Origin: CAYVTM01 sp964454645
Lineage (GTDB): Bacteria > Bacteroidota > Bacteroidia > Sphingobacteriales > Sphingobacteriaceae
DNA: 64,000 nucleotides
Direction of reading: 5' to 3'
Assembly: GCA_964454645.1 (NCBI GenBank)
Contig: CAYVTM010000008.1
Location: 1 to 64,000, forward strand
Below, piece by piece: positions 25,590 through 34,818 of this stretch. Under the pieces are notes generated by a model, which was given only the letters and a program-made list of their open reading frames with translations, had not been told where the DNA came from and ran no database searches. Numbering within the stretch: the stretch's first letter is position 1; the number at the start of each line of letters is the position of its first letter. The translations under genes were made by a program, and so were the position numbers.

Positions 25590-26900
25590 ATGAAGCCCAC
25601 CGTGTTACTTTTGGCATTTATATATATGCAAGTGATTGCATTTGGGCAATCTCCTGTTCCTAAGTTTCCTGAACCGCCTCAACCCCAATTTCCAGGAACA
25701 CCAGTCAATTCTCCCACACGGGTGACTAATTCCGATGCAGGGATGAGAATGTATGAAGAAGATATCCGGAAACAACAGCAGCAAAAAAGGGAATTAGAAC
25801 AAACGATTTCGGAAGCCAAACAGTCGGTTCGATCCCATTCTCTCAAAGCCATTCGATATGAATTCCCTCCGGATGATTCAGTCAAAGGGATAGCCATCTA
25901 TAAAACTGCATTTACCGAGATCATTTCGATGATCGACCAAGGTAAGCCTTCATTGAAGCGGGCCGTTTTTCTGGTCGAAAATGCGTATCATGAAAACACG
26001 CTAAATTATCAGGGATATTTAAAGCAGCTTTCAGACATCACTACCTTCTGTAAAGAAAGATTAAAAGAAAAAAAGCTAAGTTCGAAAGATCCCCTTGCAG
26101 TCAACATGATGCTCCATCAATACTTCTCGGATACGATCTATTACAAGTCGAAGTCAGGGAAAACTGTACATTATCCGTATACGTATGATTTTGAGGACTA
26201 CATGGGAAAGAATGACTGGACAAAGATGTTCGTTACCAAGCTACTCGACAAGCGATCCGGTCAGTGTCATTCCATGCCTTTGCTATATTGTATCCTTTCC
26301 GAGGAAATGAATTCGGGAGCAACCCTTGCTTTCTCTCCACAGCATACCTATGTAAAGTTCAAAGACGCCAAGGGTAGATGGTGCAATCTGGAACTTACCA
26401 ACGGCAAGATCACGTCCGATGCCTGGATACTGGGATCAGGGTACATCAAGTCCGAGGCGATCCGTAATGGTGTCTATATGCAGCCCCTGACCAAAAAGCA
26501 GGTGATGGCCGCCTGCCTGTTTGATCTCGCTCAAGGATACACGATAAAATATGGATTCGATGCGTTCAGTTTGCAGGTGGTCAATAAAGTACTGGAGCTG
26601 GATTCGGTGAATATTCATGCATGGATGTTGAAAGCCGATTATTATACCAATCTGTTCAATTACATCGCGTATCAGTATGGCAAGCCGAAGCTGGCTACCT
26701 TACAGAACGATCCTAAGGCCATGCAGGTTTATACGGTCAGAAATAACTTATACTCCAAGCTGGATAACTTCGGCTATTCGGAGATGCCTGCAGAAGCTTA
26801 TGAACAGTGGTTAAGCTCGGTGAATAACGAGAAGTCGAAAAAGGAGCATGCAACAAGAAAATCCGAACTGCTCAATACACTTAAAAAAGAGGATCAGTAA
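25590..26900 (+). CDS. Secreted transglutaminase-like protein (436 aa)
   Basis: Signal peptide at 1-19 (MKPTVLLLAFIYMQVIAFG). A Pro-rich stretch and a Gln/Lys coiled region (about 20-80) precede a cysteine-peptidase/transglutaminase-like core with KRSGQCHSMPLLY (Cys near 229), QHTYVKF (His) and LELTNGKITSDAW (Asn/Asp). The C-terminal third is TPR-like helical. It is followed at once (1-bp overlap) by a lipoprotein paralogue. Envelope-located; substrate unknown. Confidence 0.75.
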   Translation: MKPTVLLLAFIYMQVIAFGQSPVPKFPEPPQPQFPGTPVNSPTRVTNSDAGMRMYEEDIRKQQQQKRELEQTISEAKQSVRSHSLKAIRYEFPPDDSVKGIAIYKTAFTEIISMIDQGKPSLKRAVFLVENAYHENTLNYQGYLKQLSDITTFCKERLKEKKLSSKDPLAVNMMLHQYFSDTIYYKSKSGKTVHYPYTYDFEDYMGKNDWTKMFVTKLLDKRSGQCHSMPLLYCILSEEMNSGATLAFSPQHTYVKFKDAKGRWCNLELTNGKITSDAWILGSGYIKSEAIRNGVYMQPLTKKQVMAACLFDLAQGYTIKYGFDAFSLQVVNKVLELDSVNIHAWMLKADYYTNLFNYIAYQYGKPKLATLQNDPKAMQVYTVRNNLYSKLDNFGYSEMPAEAYEQWLSSVNNEKSKKEHATRKSELLNTLKKEDQ

Positions 26901-28099
26901 TGAAGCGTATTATCTTACTCTTACTTCTTAGCAGTTGTGTATTTATGTCCTGTAATAGATATACTTCTTATAAACTTTACAATGATCGTAAGTTACACCT
27001 AATCAAAGCGCCTAAAAAGGGAGAGCAAATCGTCACTCGAAAACCTGTTAAAAAGAAAAACTTTATCAAGCCGGTGATCGATACGACGACCAGGTTTTAT
27101 GAAGAAGCATATCTGGAAATGAAAGGCATGCTTGAAGGTTCTGATCTGTCTTTCAAACGTGCTGTATTCCTTACCGAAAACGCCTATTGGAACAATGAAC
27201 TTGAGTATGAAAGGTTCTGTAGTCAGATCAGTGAATTAAGCAGTCTTTGTGAAGGAATTATGAGGTCACGGGAATTAGTCTATAACGGGGACGACGAGAA
27301 CATTGTAAAAAAACATGCAGCAATCTTTTCCTTGCTGACCGATACTTTAAAGATTGCTTACGGCAATGATGTTCTTAACTATCCTTCCTTCCTGTACGAC
27401 TTTGAGGATTTCTCCGGATCGGATGATTGGACAAAGATGTTTGTCACCAAGCTCATCAGCTCGCATAAAGGAAATTGTCACTCGCTTCCCTTTTTATACA
27501 AAATCCTTGCAGAAGAAATGGGTGAAGATGCCTACCTGTCTCTTGCACCCAATCATATTTACATCAAGCTTTATAATAAACAGAATGGCTGGTATAATAC
27601 AGAACTGACCAGCGGAGTATTTCCGATTGATGCCTGGCTGATGGCTTCAGGGTATATTCATACCGATGCGATACGAAGTGGTATTTACATGGACACACTC
27701 GGTCAAAAGCAATCCATTGCCGTATGCATGACCGACCTGGCACAAGGATATGCTCGAAAGTACGGAAAGGATAGCAGCGATTTTGTACTCAAAGCCTGCA
27801 ACACCGCATTACGTTATTATCCGAATTACATCAATGCAATCCTTCTCAGAGCAGAGACACAAAAACATCGGATGGAACAGTTGATGCAAGATCGGCAGAT
27901 TCCTTATGCAGAATTGAAAACGCATCCTGAAACCCAAGTTCTTTTCGATCAACTGAAATCAGATTATGCCCGTATTCATGAGCTTGGCTATCGCAAGATG
28001 CCCGATTCGATGTATATGGACTGGCTGTTATCTTTAAAACAGGAAAAGAGTAAATACGATAACAAAAAAATCAGTACTTTTAATCCGGGAACCCACTGA
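26900..28099 (+). CDS. Lipoprotein paralogue, transglutaminase-like (399 aa)
   Basis: A lipobox-like N-terminus (LLLLLSSCVFMSC) indicates a lipoprotein. The core repeats the upstream gene: SHKGNCHSLPFLY, PNHIYIKLY, TELTSGVFPIDAW, IHTDAIRSGIYMDTL. So the two genes arose by duplication, one soluble in the periplasm or exported, the other membrane-anchored. The catalytic Cys-His pattern is retained. Stop codon overlaps the start region of the RHS-tip gene by spacing of 2 bp, pointing to one operon. Confidence 0.75.
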   Translation: MKRIILLLLLSSCVFMSCNRYTSYKLYNDRKLHLIKAPKKGEQIVTRKPVKKKNFIKPVIDTTTRFYEEAYLEMKGMLEGSDLSFKRAVFLTENAYWNNELEYERFCSQISELSSLCEGIMRSRELVYNGDDENIVKKHAAIFSLLTDTLKIAYGNDVLNYPSFLYDFEDFSGSDDWTKMFVTKLISSHKGNCHSLPFLYKILAEEMGEDAYLSLAPNHIYIKLYNKQNGWYNTELTSGVFPIDAWLMASGYIHTDAIRSGIYMDTLGQKQSIAVCMTDLAQGYARKYGKDSSDFVLKACNTALRYYPNYINAILLRAETQKHRMEQLMQDRQIPYAELKTHPETQVLFDQLKSDYARIHELGYRKMPDSMYMDWLLSLKQEKSKYDNKKISTFNPGTH

Positions 28100-28101
28100 C
28101 C

Positions 28102-29004
28102 ATGAAAACTAAACAAACCCTGTTTTTGATTGGCTGCCTACTGATAGCAGCAAAATCTTATTCTCAGAATCCCTATGAATCCTTGGGTGTAAAGGTAGAA
28201 CCGTTAACCCTCAGTAAAGGAAAATACGTAGAATTCTTCGACAACGACATCGTCGTTCAGATCGGAACAGTCCTGTTCAATACACAGACCAATGAGATCG
28301 TAGCTTTCCTGAAAGAAGATACGCTTAGATCGGAAGCAACCCTGAAACCGGAAGTGATCAGCAGGTGGTTATCCCCTGATCCGCTGGCAAGTGAATTTCC
28401 GAGTTGGTCGCCGTATAATTACGTAAATAATAATCCGATTAGACTAATTGACCCTGATGGAAAAGCTCCATGGATTCCTGGCACAGATGGGAAACAGGTT
28501 ACCTACAAAATGGGAAACGATGGGAAAATTGCCTGGAGCCCCAATGCTTCTCAGGATACAAAAACCATTGGAAATGCAATGGCTCAAAGTTCAATTGGGA
28601 GAGATTTGCTCGGCCAGCTAAACGATGCTCCTTTTCCTGTTAAAATGTCAGTTGACAATACAACGATTAAATACTCAGATGGCAATATGATGCTAGGATT
28701 TTCAGAACCCAAGATTAATCCTGCTGGTAAGATTACTGGATATGAAATGATAATATTTGGAAAGGCAATCGATGAAAAAAAGAATGCCGTATATCGTAAG
28801 GATGGTCAGATTTATTTCATGAAAGACTATACAAAGGAAGGTGTTGTCGGAGGAGTAGCAGTCCATGAAAGTACGCACATTACAGATGCTAATTCTAGAC
28901 GAAGTAACGACAGTAATGATCCTGAAAAGCAGCCGAATAAAAATGAATCTAGACACCTGAATCAAATAAGACCAATGGAAGCAATACCGTCCATAAAGCC
29001 GTAG
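28102..29004 (+). CDS. Secreted RHS-core tip with zincin-like toxin domain (300 aa)
   Basis: Signal peptide (MKTKQTLFLIGCLLIAAKSYS). Residues about 90-120 are an RHS-associated core (WLSPDPLA ... WSPYNYVNNNPIRLIDPDGK), normally found at the end of very long RHS proteins. The C-terminal region ends with VAVHESTHITD, an HExxH zinc site. It is thus an RHS toxin tip fused directly to a signal peptide, without the large shell. Likely a secreted peptidase toxin (inference). The next gene encodes a probable periplasmic immunity protein. Confidence 0.7.
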   Translation: MKTKQTLFLIGCLLIAAKSYSQNPYESLGVKVEPLTLSKGKYVEFFDNDIVVQIGTVLFNTQTNEIVAFLKEDTLRSEATLKPEVISRWLSPDPLASEFPSWSPYNYVNNNPIRLIDPDGKAPWIPGTDGKQVTYKMGNDGKIAWSPNASQDTKTIGNAMAQSSIGRDLLGQLNDAPFPVKMSVDNTTIKYSDGNMMLGFSEPKINPAGKITGYEMIIFGKAIDEKKNAVYRKDGQIYFMKDYTKEGVVGGVAVHESTHITDANSRRSNDSNDPEKQPNKNESRHLNQIRPMEAIPSIKP

Positions 29005-29006
29005 CC

Positions 29007-29456
29007 ATGAAGAAATTTATATTTATACTGATTTTTATCTTACCAATCACTCTTTACGCCCAGTCTGGATATTATATAAGCAAGGATCGACGGGTTGACC
29101 GCACTAAAGATGATATTATTCGTTTTTTGGTTGAGAAAAAGGAGCTTTCAGGAGCAACGAGTTTGTCCTCTTACTATCCGAAAGTCTATATCAATAAGGA
29201 ATTAGAATTTACTAACAATTGCAATAATGCTCTGATTGTTAAATTCGGTTCATTAGGAGATCATGCACAAGAATATTGGGGTGTAATATCTTCGATAAAG
29301 AACAAAGAGTCTATATATATAATTAAGAATAACGAATCTGCAGAGTCTCTATCGTCACAATTGCTCAATTGTGATACAGCGAGAAGCAAGGTTATTCTTT
29401 ATTACATCAAGTGCGTTAAAAAGGAGAGTCCATGGATTGATCTAAGCACAGAGTAA
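29007..29456 (+). CDS. Secreted small protein, candidate immunity (149 aa)
   Basis: Signal peptide (MKKFIFILIFILPITLYAQ). The mature part is a small alpha/beta domain with no recognised family. It starts 2 bp after the RHS-tip/zincin gene, the usual position of an immunity gene; its export fits a toxin that acts outside the cytoplasm. Immunity function is inference. Confidence 0.6.
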   Translation: MKKFIFILIFILPITLYAQSGYYISKDRRVDRTKDDIIRFLVEKKELSGATSLSSYYPKVYINKELEFTNNCNNALIVKFGSLGDHAQEYWGVISSIKNKESIYIIKNNESAESLSSQLLNCDTARSKVILYYIKCVKKESPWIDLSTE

Positions 29457-29608
29457 ACTGAACGATAAGTTATTGAGAACACCATTAAAGAGTCTGTGTT
29501 TTTTCTATTCTTTTCAAAGCCGAATTCAGAAGACGAAAGCCTATACTCTCAATGTGTGAGTTCATATCTCCACTTACAAGCACCTCGCTTGGTTCCTAAA
29601 TAGAAAGC

Positions 29609-29965
29609 ATGCAAAATTTAAAAATTTATTTCTTTGGTATTTTTTTATTTGCTTCTGTTAGTCTATATGGACAAGAGGTAAAATTAAAAAGGAAACGGGT
29701 AAAGATGATCGCTCAGAACGATACAATACTAACCGATTATATATGGCAGCTGTACCAATTAAAAAACGGTGATAGCATTATAGTGATCACTCCTAAAATT
29801 GTAGTGCCTCCTGATAATAGCACTTGTTCGAAAATTCGTTTACGACAAATCCGCAAGGTTAGTGATTCCGGGTACACAATTCGGCTATATCCGAATGATT
29901 TTTATATTGATGGCTTTTTAGCATTTCCTACAAGACTGAATGTGTATGAGTTTATAGGTAATTAA
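29609..29965 (+). CDS. Small secreted protein (118 aa)
   Basis: Signal peptide (MQNLKIYFFGIFLFASVSLYG), then a basic beta-rich domain (VKLKRKRVKMIAQNDTI...). Not recognised. It may be a second immunity or an envelope accessory to the toxin cluster; it lies 152 bp downstream of the previous gene. Confidence 0.5.
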   Translation: MQNLKIYFFGIFLFASVSLYGQEVKLKRKRVKMIAQNDTILTDYIWQLYQLKNGDSIIVITPKIVVPPDNSTCSKIRLRQIRKVSDSGYTIRLYPNDFYIDGFLAFPTRLNVYEFIGN

Positions 29966-29983
29966 CTGAGAGATGATTTACAA

Positions 29984-30346
29984 ATGCGAATATTAAAGAC
30001 CATAGATACTGCCATTAGTTATATCTTCATGGCACTAATAGCTACGGTGGGGCTATACCTATTATTAGACATAGGTATGATTTTAAGCGATCCAACTGAG
30101 TATAAAAATGTTCATGATTTTCCTGAGAGCACTGTTAGCTGGAAGTCAACAAGTGTAATCCTTTATACACTCAGGAACCTCGCCTTTGTCGCAATACTAG
30201 GAGCTCTTTTTTACATAGGATATAAAAAAGCTATTCACGAAAACAGTAGCAGGTTTAATTATTTATACTACGGAATAGTAATCTTTTTTTTCATGCGTTT
30301 ATTTTGGGGTTACTATCAATGGACACAAACCGGTTTTGATCATTAA
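29984..30346 (+). CDS. Small membrane protein (120 aa)
   Basis: Three probable transmembrane helices (about 12-32, 60-82 and 94-112). No family recognised. It is 18 bp downstream of the preceding gene and is the last gene before an internal att-like site at 30381. Could be a membrane immunity or partner protein. Confidence 0.55.
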   Translation: MRILKTIDTAISYIFMALIATVGLYLLLDIGMILSDPTEYKNVHDFPESTVSWKSTSVILYTLRNLAFVAILGALFYIGYKKAIHENSSRFNYLYYGIVIFFFMRLFWGYYQWTQTGFDH

Positions 30347-30380
30347 AATAACAACAATAAACTTCTTCGAATAAAATTTC

Positions 30381-30480
30381 TTTACTACCTTTTTACTAAG
30401 TAGGTTTCCGAAATATCTTTTTGTGGCTTTATGATATCGTGAATGGGTATGGGTAGTAACCCGGTCGGGCTCGAACATTA
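30381..30480. repeat. Internal att-like site S30: paired TTTACTAA plus tRNA-3'-like core
   Basis: Boxes at 30381 (TTTACTAC) and 30392 (TTTACTAA). The core GTAGTAACCCGGTCGGG starts at 30453 and shares 13 of 17 positions with the tRNA-Arg end GTAGTGGCCCCGGCGGG; it is followed by CTCGAAC, the complement of a T-loop. The stretch 30399-30440 is about 80 percent identical to 33980-34020 at the next site. Confidence 0.6.
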
Positions 30481-30611
30481 CTGCTGCTTAAGAATGTATT
30501 TTATAAACGAGCATTTAGTGGTCTGATCGTGGATAAAGAGAATTAAACCTTCTACAAATGTCGACTACCCCATCCTGGCAATACGCTGTTGTTCATTCTA
30601 TTTTAGTTGCT

Positions 30612-31446
30612 TTACCATTTTTCGTCGATCCTTAAATGTTTTCGGATTTCATTTTTTAGTTTTTCAAGAGTTGGTCTATGATGAACCCGGCTGTGGTTAA
30701 AACTGTTGTAAACACCAACAGGATCAAAATGTGGTGCATCACCTTTTTCAAAATATCCTTTGCTAAAGTCAATCATAAAAACTTCCAACTCGCCTTTTAA
30801 TACTATTGCAAGATTATTACTTATGTTGGTAAATAACTCTTCCATTGTCCGCTGAATTGATGTCGGCATAAAAGGGTCACTTTTAAAATCAGAAATCAAC
30901 TTCACAAATTCGGAATGTTGTCTGGTTAGGTAGATTTTATCAATGTTAATTTCACCTTTCTTTAAGTTCTTATATTTCTCAACACTATAGTCACTTTCCT
31001 TTTTCATTTCAGACGATTCTAACATCTTTAAGAATATTCGTTCTCCCGCAAGGTGTCCAACCTGCAACACTATCTTTTATTTTCTCAATAGTCTCGTTAT
31101 GTCCCTTAAAGACAAATCCAAAGTCTCTTAAGGTAAGCATAACATTTATTTGAACAAGGTTTACATAGTCAAGTCCAACCTCAAATGATTGATTGTTGTT
31201 GCTTAAGGTGTGTAATAATTTTGATAAAAGTTCAGTTTGCTTTTTAATTACTTCTGTCCTTATAGGTTGAAGTATTGTAGCTCTCGCTCTTCTATAGGTC
31301 AAGATTGCAACAACTGTTCCTGTCCCAACAAAAAAAAGCGTAAAGACATCTTTTAGCCAACTTATGTTTCCCTTTATATAGTCAATCATTTTGCATGTCT
31401 GTTTCTTGTAGTTAGTTGAAGTTGCACTTTTGTCAAAGTATACCAC
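30612..31446 (-). pseudogene. Probable frameshifted membrane-anchored protein gene
   Basis: Two minus-strand frames overlap by 62 bp: a 145-residue N-terminal part with a TM segment (VFTLFFVGTGTVVAILTY) that ends TPCGRTNILKDVRIV, and a 152-residue part that starts MLQVGHLAGERIFLKML. Joined near 31065, they would give one roughly 265-residue single-pass membrane protein with a cytosolic helical domain. Two natural overlapping genes are possible but less likely. Function unknown; it shares its cassette with a GHKL-nuclease protein. Confidence 0.55.
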
Positions 31447-31508
31447 TACATCTCGGTGTAAAACGTAAATGATCCGAGTAATCTACAAGATCATCGCTAT
31501 AAACAAAG

Positions 31509-33563
31509 CTAGCTTATACCAAGCTTTTCAAATAATATTCGATTTCTCTTCTGTGCATCATTTAGAACTTTCTCATATGGCAATACTTCTAAATAGGCCT
31601 TATAGTATTGGCTTTTAACTGTAAAATAACCCAACTTGTCTGGAGTCTCTATATATTCTCGATTACGTAATATACGCTCCAAAGATGGTGTTATATCGCA
31701 AACGATATACACATAGAATGGAGTATTTGGATCCACGTTAATTAGCCTACCGGTACGATCCTTTACTTTTCCTGCAAGTATGGACTCAATATATTTTTCA
31801 CATTGCTCCATAGGATTTTGCTCCGAGTCGTAATCTTGAAAATCGTTTCTCTGAGGCTTCTTAAATTCAACTATTGTAAATGAGTTGTGTGGAGCTCTTT
31901 TGTCTTCTGAAAATGCTAAAGCATCATTGTAAATCAATAAATCAGTTCTATCAGCACTATCTACTTCAATATTTGTTATTTTCTCAAATTTTTTATCTGA
32001 TGCTAAAAATGAGTGGTATGTTAATCTTTCATCAATTAGCCATAAATTCTGATTCTCTGCAAGAACTTCGTCGGAAGTGGTTCTTATTGGAAAGAAAATG
32101 TTGTGTATAAGATTTTCATCTTTAAATTTTGAAGAAGTACTAATACTTATAAATTCATCCAGTAGATCAATTACTGTCTTTCTATGTACCACATATCTAG
32201 CCAAATCTATTTGGCCTACTTCATTAAATTGTGTCAAGAATTTCTCATACCTATTCTTATACTCGTCAAGATTTTGAATGTCTTTACCTTCTTCAAGAAG
32301 CTTTACCCCTTCTTCTTTAACTTCAATTTTCCAATTCGCTTCTATTTTATATAGTTCAACATCCAGCTTTTGTTTGTTTAAACCTGGCGATAACTTCTTT
32401 ACTTCATCAAGTTTGTTATTGAAAACAGCCCGATATTGCGGCAACTCATCATTTATAATAGGACGATAGTTGTCAATTTTCTCTTCTCTTACACTTGAAA
32501 GGTAATCAGACAACATCTCTTCAACCTTCTCTACTGCGCTGTTCCTAATTTTTGACAGACTTATTTCTTGAATCAAAGTTAATTCCTCTTCGTCTTCTTC
32601 GATAGGAAAGTTAAATCCAACACGCTCCATATCCACATGCTCGTCCAAGAAATCGCTGACAATATAAACTTGATAATAAAATTGATTATCACCGTCTTTA
32701 ATTGAATACTTTCCTAAATCAGGAATTTTGCTAATTAAACCTTCTTCTTTTACGCTTCTGTGGTGAGCACAATAGTAGATTTTATGGCTTTGAGATTTAT
32801 AACTTTTAGTGAGATAAAGAGTAAACGTGCTATCTGAAATATCAAAATTATCAGATTGGATTTCCTTTTGGAATTCTGTATTAAATAGCGTTGTACAATT
32901 TACCTCAAAATTATTTTGGTTACGGACAATTATTTCAGGCGCACTATTTTCTATAAAGTATAATAAAAAATGACTAACTAATTCTCTTGCAATTTGCATT
33001 AGATCGTTTGGAACATTCTTTTGATACTCATCTCGATACTCGCTTAATAATAATTTCGTTGTGCGCTCATGGTTTTGAGGTGCTTCATCTTCAGTGTAAT
33101 CATGTATCCCTTCCTTAGTATTCTTATATTCAAAATGCCGTCGAAGCAGTTTGTCATTATCAATATAGTTACTTGAAACGATGATTTTCTTAAACGCTTT
33201 TAAACATACAAAGCGACCTATACCCTTACCTCCTATGTCAATCTTATGATCAGTATCGGCTTCAATAAAATAATTCATGTTTTCATCATTGAAGCCCACA
33301 CCATTGTCAATTATTTCAATGGAGTGAATAGGGTATTGATCTATTTCTTTTAACTCTTTTAATATATCTGCCCGACCATTTCTAATTAGATTTACGATAA
33401 TTCTACCATTAACTGTCTGTAACTTTGATAATTCACTGATAGAATGAATGGAATTGCTAATGGCTTCGTAAAGCGGTAACAAGGGTTTAGTTCGCGGCAG
33501 TGAAGTATTACGAACTTTATTAGCAATATTACTCTTAGGAAGTAAGTCTAAAGTTGTAGACAT
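31509..33563 (-). CDS. GHKL ATPase fused to PD-(D/E)xK-like nuclease (684 aa)
   Basis: The N-terminal 220 residues are a GHKL (Hsp90/MutL-like) ATPase: E33/N37 in LYEAISNSIHS, DNGVGF at 86-91 and GGKGIGRF at 111-118. A long helical linker follows (about 330-470). Near 545-570 the sequence TDLLIYND ... SFTIVEFKKPQ shows the D...E-x-K pattern of a restriction-type nuclease. A fusion of ATP-driven clamp and nuclease suggests DNA recognition and cleavage. Its cassette also holds an HNH protein. A phage-defence role is inferred. Confidence 0.75.
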   Translation of the reverse strand: MSTTLDLLPKSNIANKVRNTSLPRTKPLLPLYEAISNSIHSISELSKLQTVNGRIIVNLIRNGRADILKELKEIDQYPIHSIEIIDNGVGFNDENMNYFIEADTDHKIDIGGKGIGRFVCLKAFKKIIVSSNYIDNDKLLRRHFEYKNTKEGIHDYTEDEAPQNHERTTKLLLSEYRDEYQKNVPNDLMQIARELVSHFLLYFIENSAPEIIVRNQNNFEVNCTTLFNTEFQKEIQSDNFDISDSTFTLYLTKSYKSQSHKIYYCAHHRSVKEEGLISKIPDLGKYSIKDGDNQFYYQVYIVSDFLDEHVDMERVGFNFPIEEDEEELTLIQEISLSKIRNSAVEKVEEMLSDYLSSVREEKIDNYRPIINDELPQYRAVFNNKLDEVKKLSPGLNKQKLDVELYKIEANWKIEVKEEGVKLLEEGKDIQNLDEYKNRYEKFLTQFNEVGQIDLARYVVHRKTVIDLLDEFISISTSSKFKDENLIHNIFFPIRTTSDEVLAENQNLWLIDERLTYHSFLASDKKFEKITNIEVDSADRTDLLIYNDALAFSEDKRAPHNSFTIVEFKKPQRNDFQDYDSEQNPMEQCEKYIESILAGKVKDRTGRLINVDPNTPFYVYIVCDITPSLERILRNREYIETPDKLGYFTVKSQYYKAYLEVLPYEKVLNDAQKRNRILFEKLGIS

Positions 33564-33586
33564 ATTAATGATATTTGTTAGAGAAA

Positions 33587-33892
33587 CTATTCCCAGAATC
33601 CTTTTTTCTTAAACCCCTGATAACTGGCCCTTCTACCGTTCCGTCTTGCATCTAGTTTATGGATTCGATCGTGCTCAGCTTGGTTACGAAATACATATAG
33701 GTTATCAGGATGATTGTTTCCTTTATCTCGATCTTTATGATGTACAACTTCACCCGGTTTGAGAGATCTTCCCAGTTTAGTTTCCGCAGCCCACCTGTGA
33801 ACAGGTCTGTTACTATCCTTGTATCTCTTATACCCTCTATCATCAGTATACTTATTTGAGAATATTTCAGATATAAAGTCGAAAAAGCCCAT
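33587..33892 (-). CDS. HNH endonuclease (101 aa)
   Basis: The core GEVVHHKDRDKGNNHPDNLYVF ... EHDRIHK is a compact HNH motif of the VVHHKD...N..NL type used by homing and phage nucleases, shown here by residues H-H, N and H. It lies 23 bp upstream of the GHKL/nuclease gene on the same strand. The N-terminus starts with an aromatic helix (MGFFDFISEIF). Confidence 0.85.
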   Translation of the reverse strand: MGFFDFISEIFSNKYTDDRGYKRYKDSNRPVHRWAAETKLGRSLKPGEVVHHKDRDKGNNHPDNLYVFRNQAEHDRIHKLDARRNGRRASYQGFKKKGFWE

Positions 33893-33961
33893 GATGTTCA
33901 GTTTATAGTTGATGCCAATTTAATGTTTTATATTCTCACTTCAATCAGACAATTACCTTTC

Positions 33962-34060
33962 TTTACCAACTCTTTACTAAGAAGGTCTCTGAAATATCAT
34001 TTTGAGGCTTCTTGATATAAGGAGATACCATAGGTCGTAGCTCAACTTGGGCTCGAACCT
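33962..34060. repeat. Internal att-like site S34: paired TTTACTAA plus tRNA-3'-like core
   Basis: Boxes at 33962 (TTTACCAA) and 33973 (TTTACTAA). The core begins near 34034-34037 (GTCGTAGCTCAACTTGGG) and continues GCTCGAACC, the complement of GGTTCGAGC. Flanking bases match those of S30 well. It lies 70 bp from the HNH start and 9 bp from the stop of the cyclase-like gene. Confidence 0.6.
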
Positions 34061-34068
34061 ACGCATCA

Positions 34069-34806
34069 TTAAATCAGAAAACTTTTTAAAAAATCAATGG
34101 TATTTGCAATTTTTTCCTGTACATCTTTTGAATCAGATATTTTACCATGCTCACCAAAGTTTCTGATTATTACGTTCTTATGGTTGTTAAAGGTTTCTTC
34201 ATTCAAATCATCTTCTATAAGACGCATAACATATTCTTCCCTTGGATACTGTTCAACTTTATATGGTACTTTATAGAGTTTTGCATATGGCATCAGGAAT
34301 TTTTCAGGATCGTGTCCTCTACTCCTAATTTCCTGAATTACAGTTTCATCTATGACTGTTCCTGCCCAATGTTGTCCTTCCGCTTTTCCATGAGCCTGCA
34401 CTAATCCTAATCCATATACAGAATTGATATTATACACGCCTGCATTTCTCTCCAAAAACTCTACATATTCTATCTCACCATAAACTAACGATCCTCTAGC
34501 AGGAAAAGTAAAGTCGTTTGTCGTCCAATTAAATTTATACGCAACTTGAAGAAGTTCAATTAGAGCTTTTTCCGAATCATCATTTGTCCAGAAAACTATC
34601 GTGTCGGAGAAATTAATACAATTTATATTTGATTCTGAAAGGTCTCCTATCACACCTCTTGACGCTTCCTTGGTTTTACCTAAAGATAACGCAGACTCAA
34701 TATCTCGAAAATTAAACTCCATGACCTTTCTCTGACCAATCGAATCATTATTTTCGATAAATTGTTTAAATCCTAAATAATCAAAATAGGCGATGAACTT
34801 TTTCAT
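34069..34806 (-). CDS. Class III nucleotidyl-cyclase-like protein (245 aa)
   Basis: FIAYFDYLGFKQFI at 4-17 and INFSDTIVFWTND near residues 64-76 resemble the two metal-binding Asp strands (FxDxxGF and FSDxI) of class III cyclase and GGDEF-like folds, followed by a RGSLVYGE strand. This pattern is typical of hypothetical cyclase-like proteins and of Pycsar-type cyclases. The match is by eye and the nucleotide-base contacts cannot be confirmed. It is 12 bp downstream of an HNH gene, forming a two-gene cassette. Confidence 0.55.
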   Translation of the reverse strand: MKKFIAYFDYLGFKQFIENNDSIGQRKVMEFNFRDIESALSLGKTKEASRGVIGDLSESNINCINFSDTIVFWTNDDSEKALIELLQVAYKFNWTTNDFTFPARGSLVYGEIEYVEFLERNAGVYNINSVYGLGLVQAHGKAEGQHWAGTVIDETVIQEIRSRGHDPEKFLMPYAKLYKVPYKVEQYPREEYVMRLIEDDLNEETFNNHKNVIIRNFGEHGKISDSKDVQEKIANTIDFLKSFLI

Positions 34807-34818
34807 GTTTTAATTTAT

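Noticed and set aside
30453..30480. A partial tRNA gene
   Set aside because: Same as above; treated as an att-like core instead.
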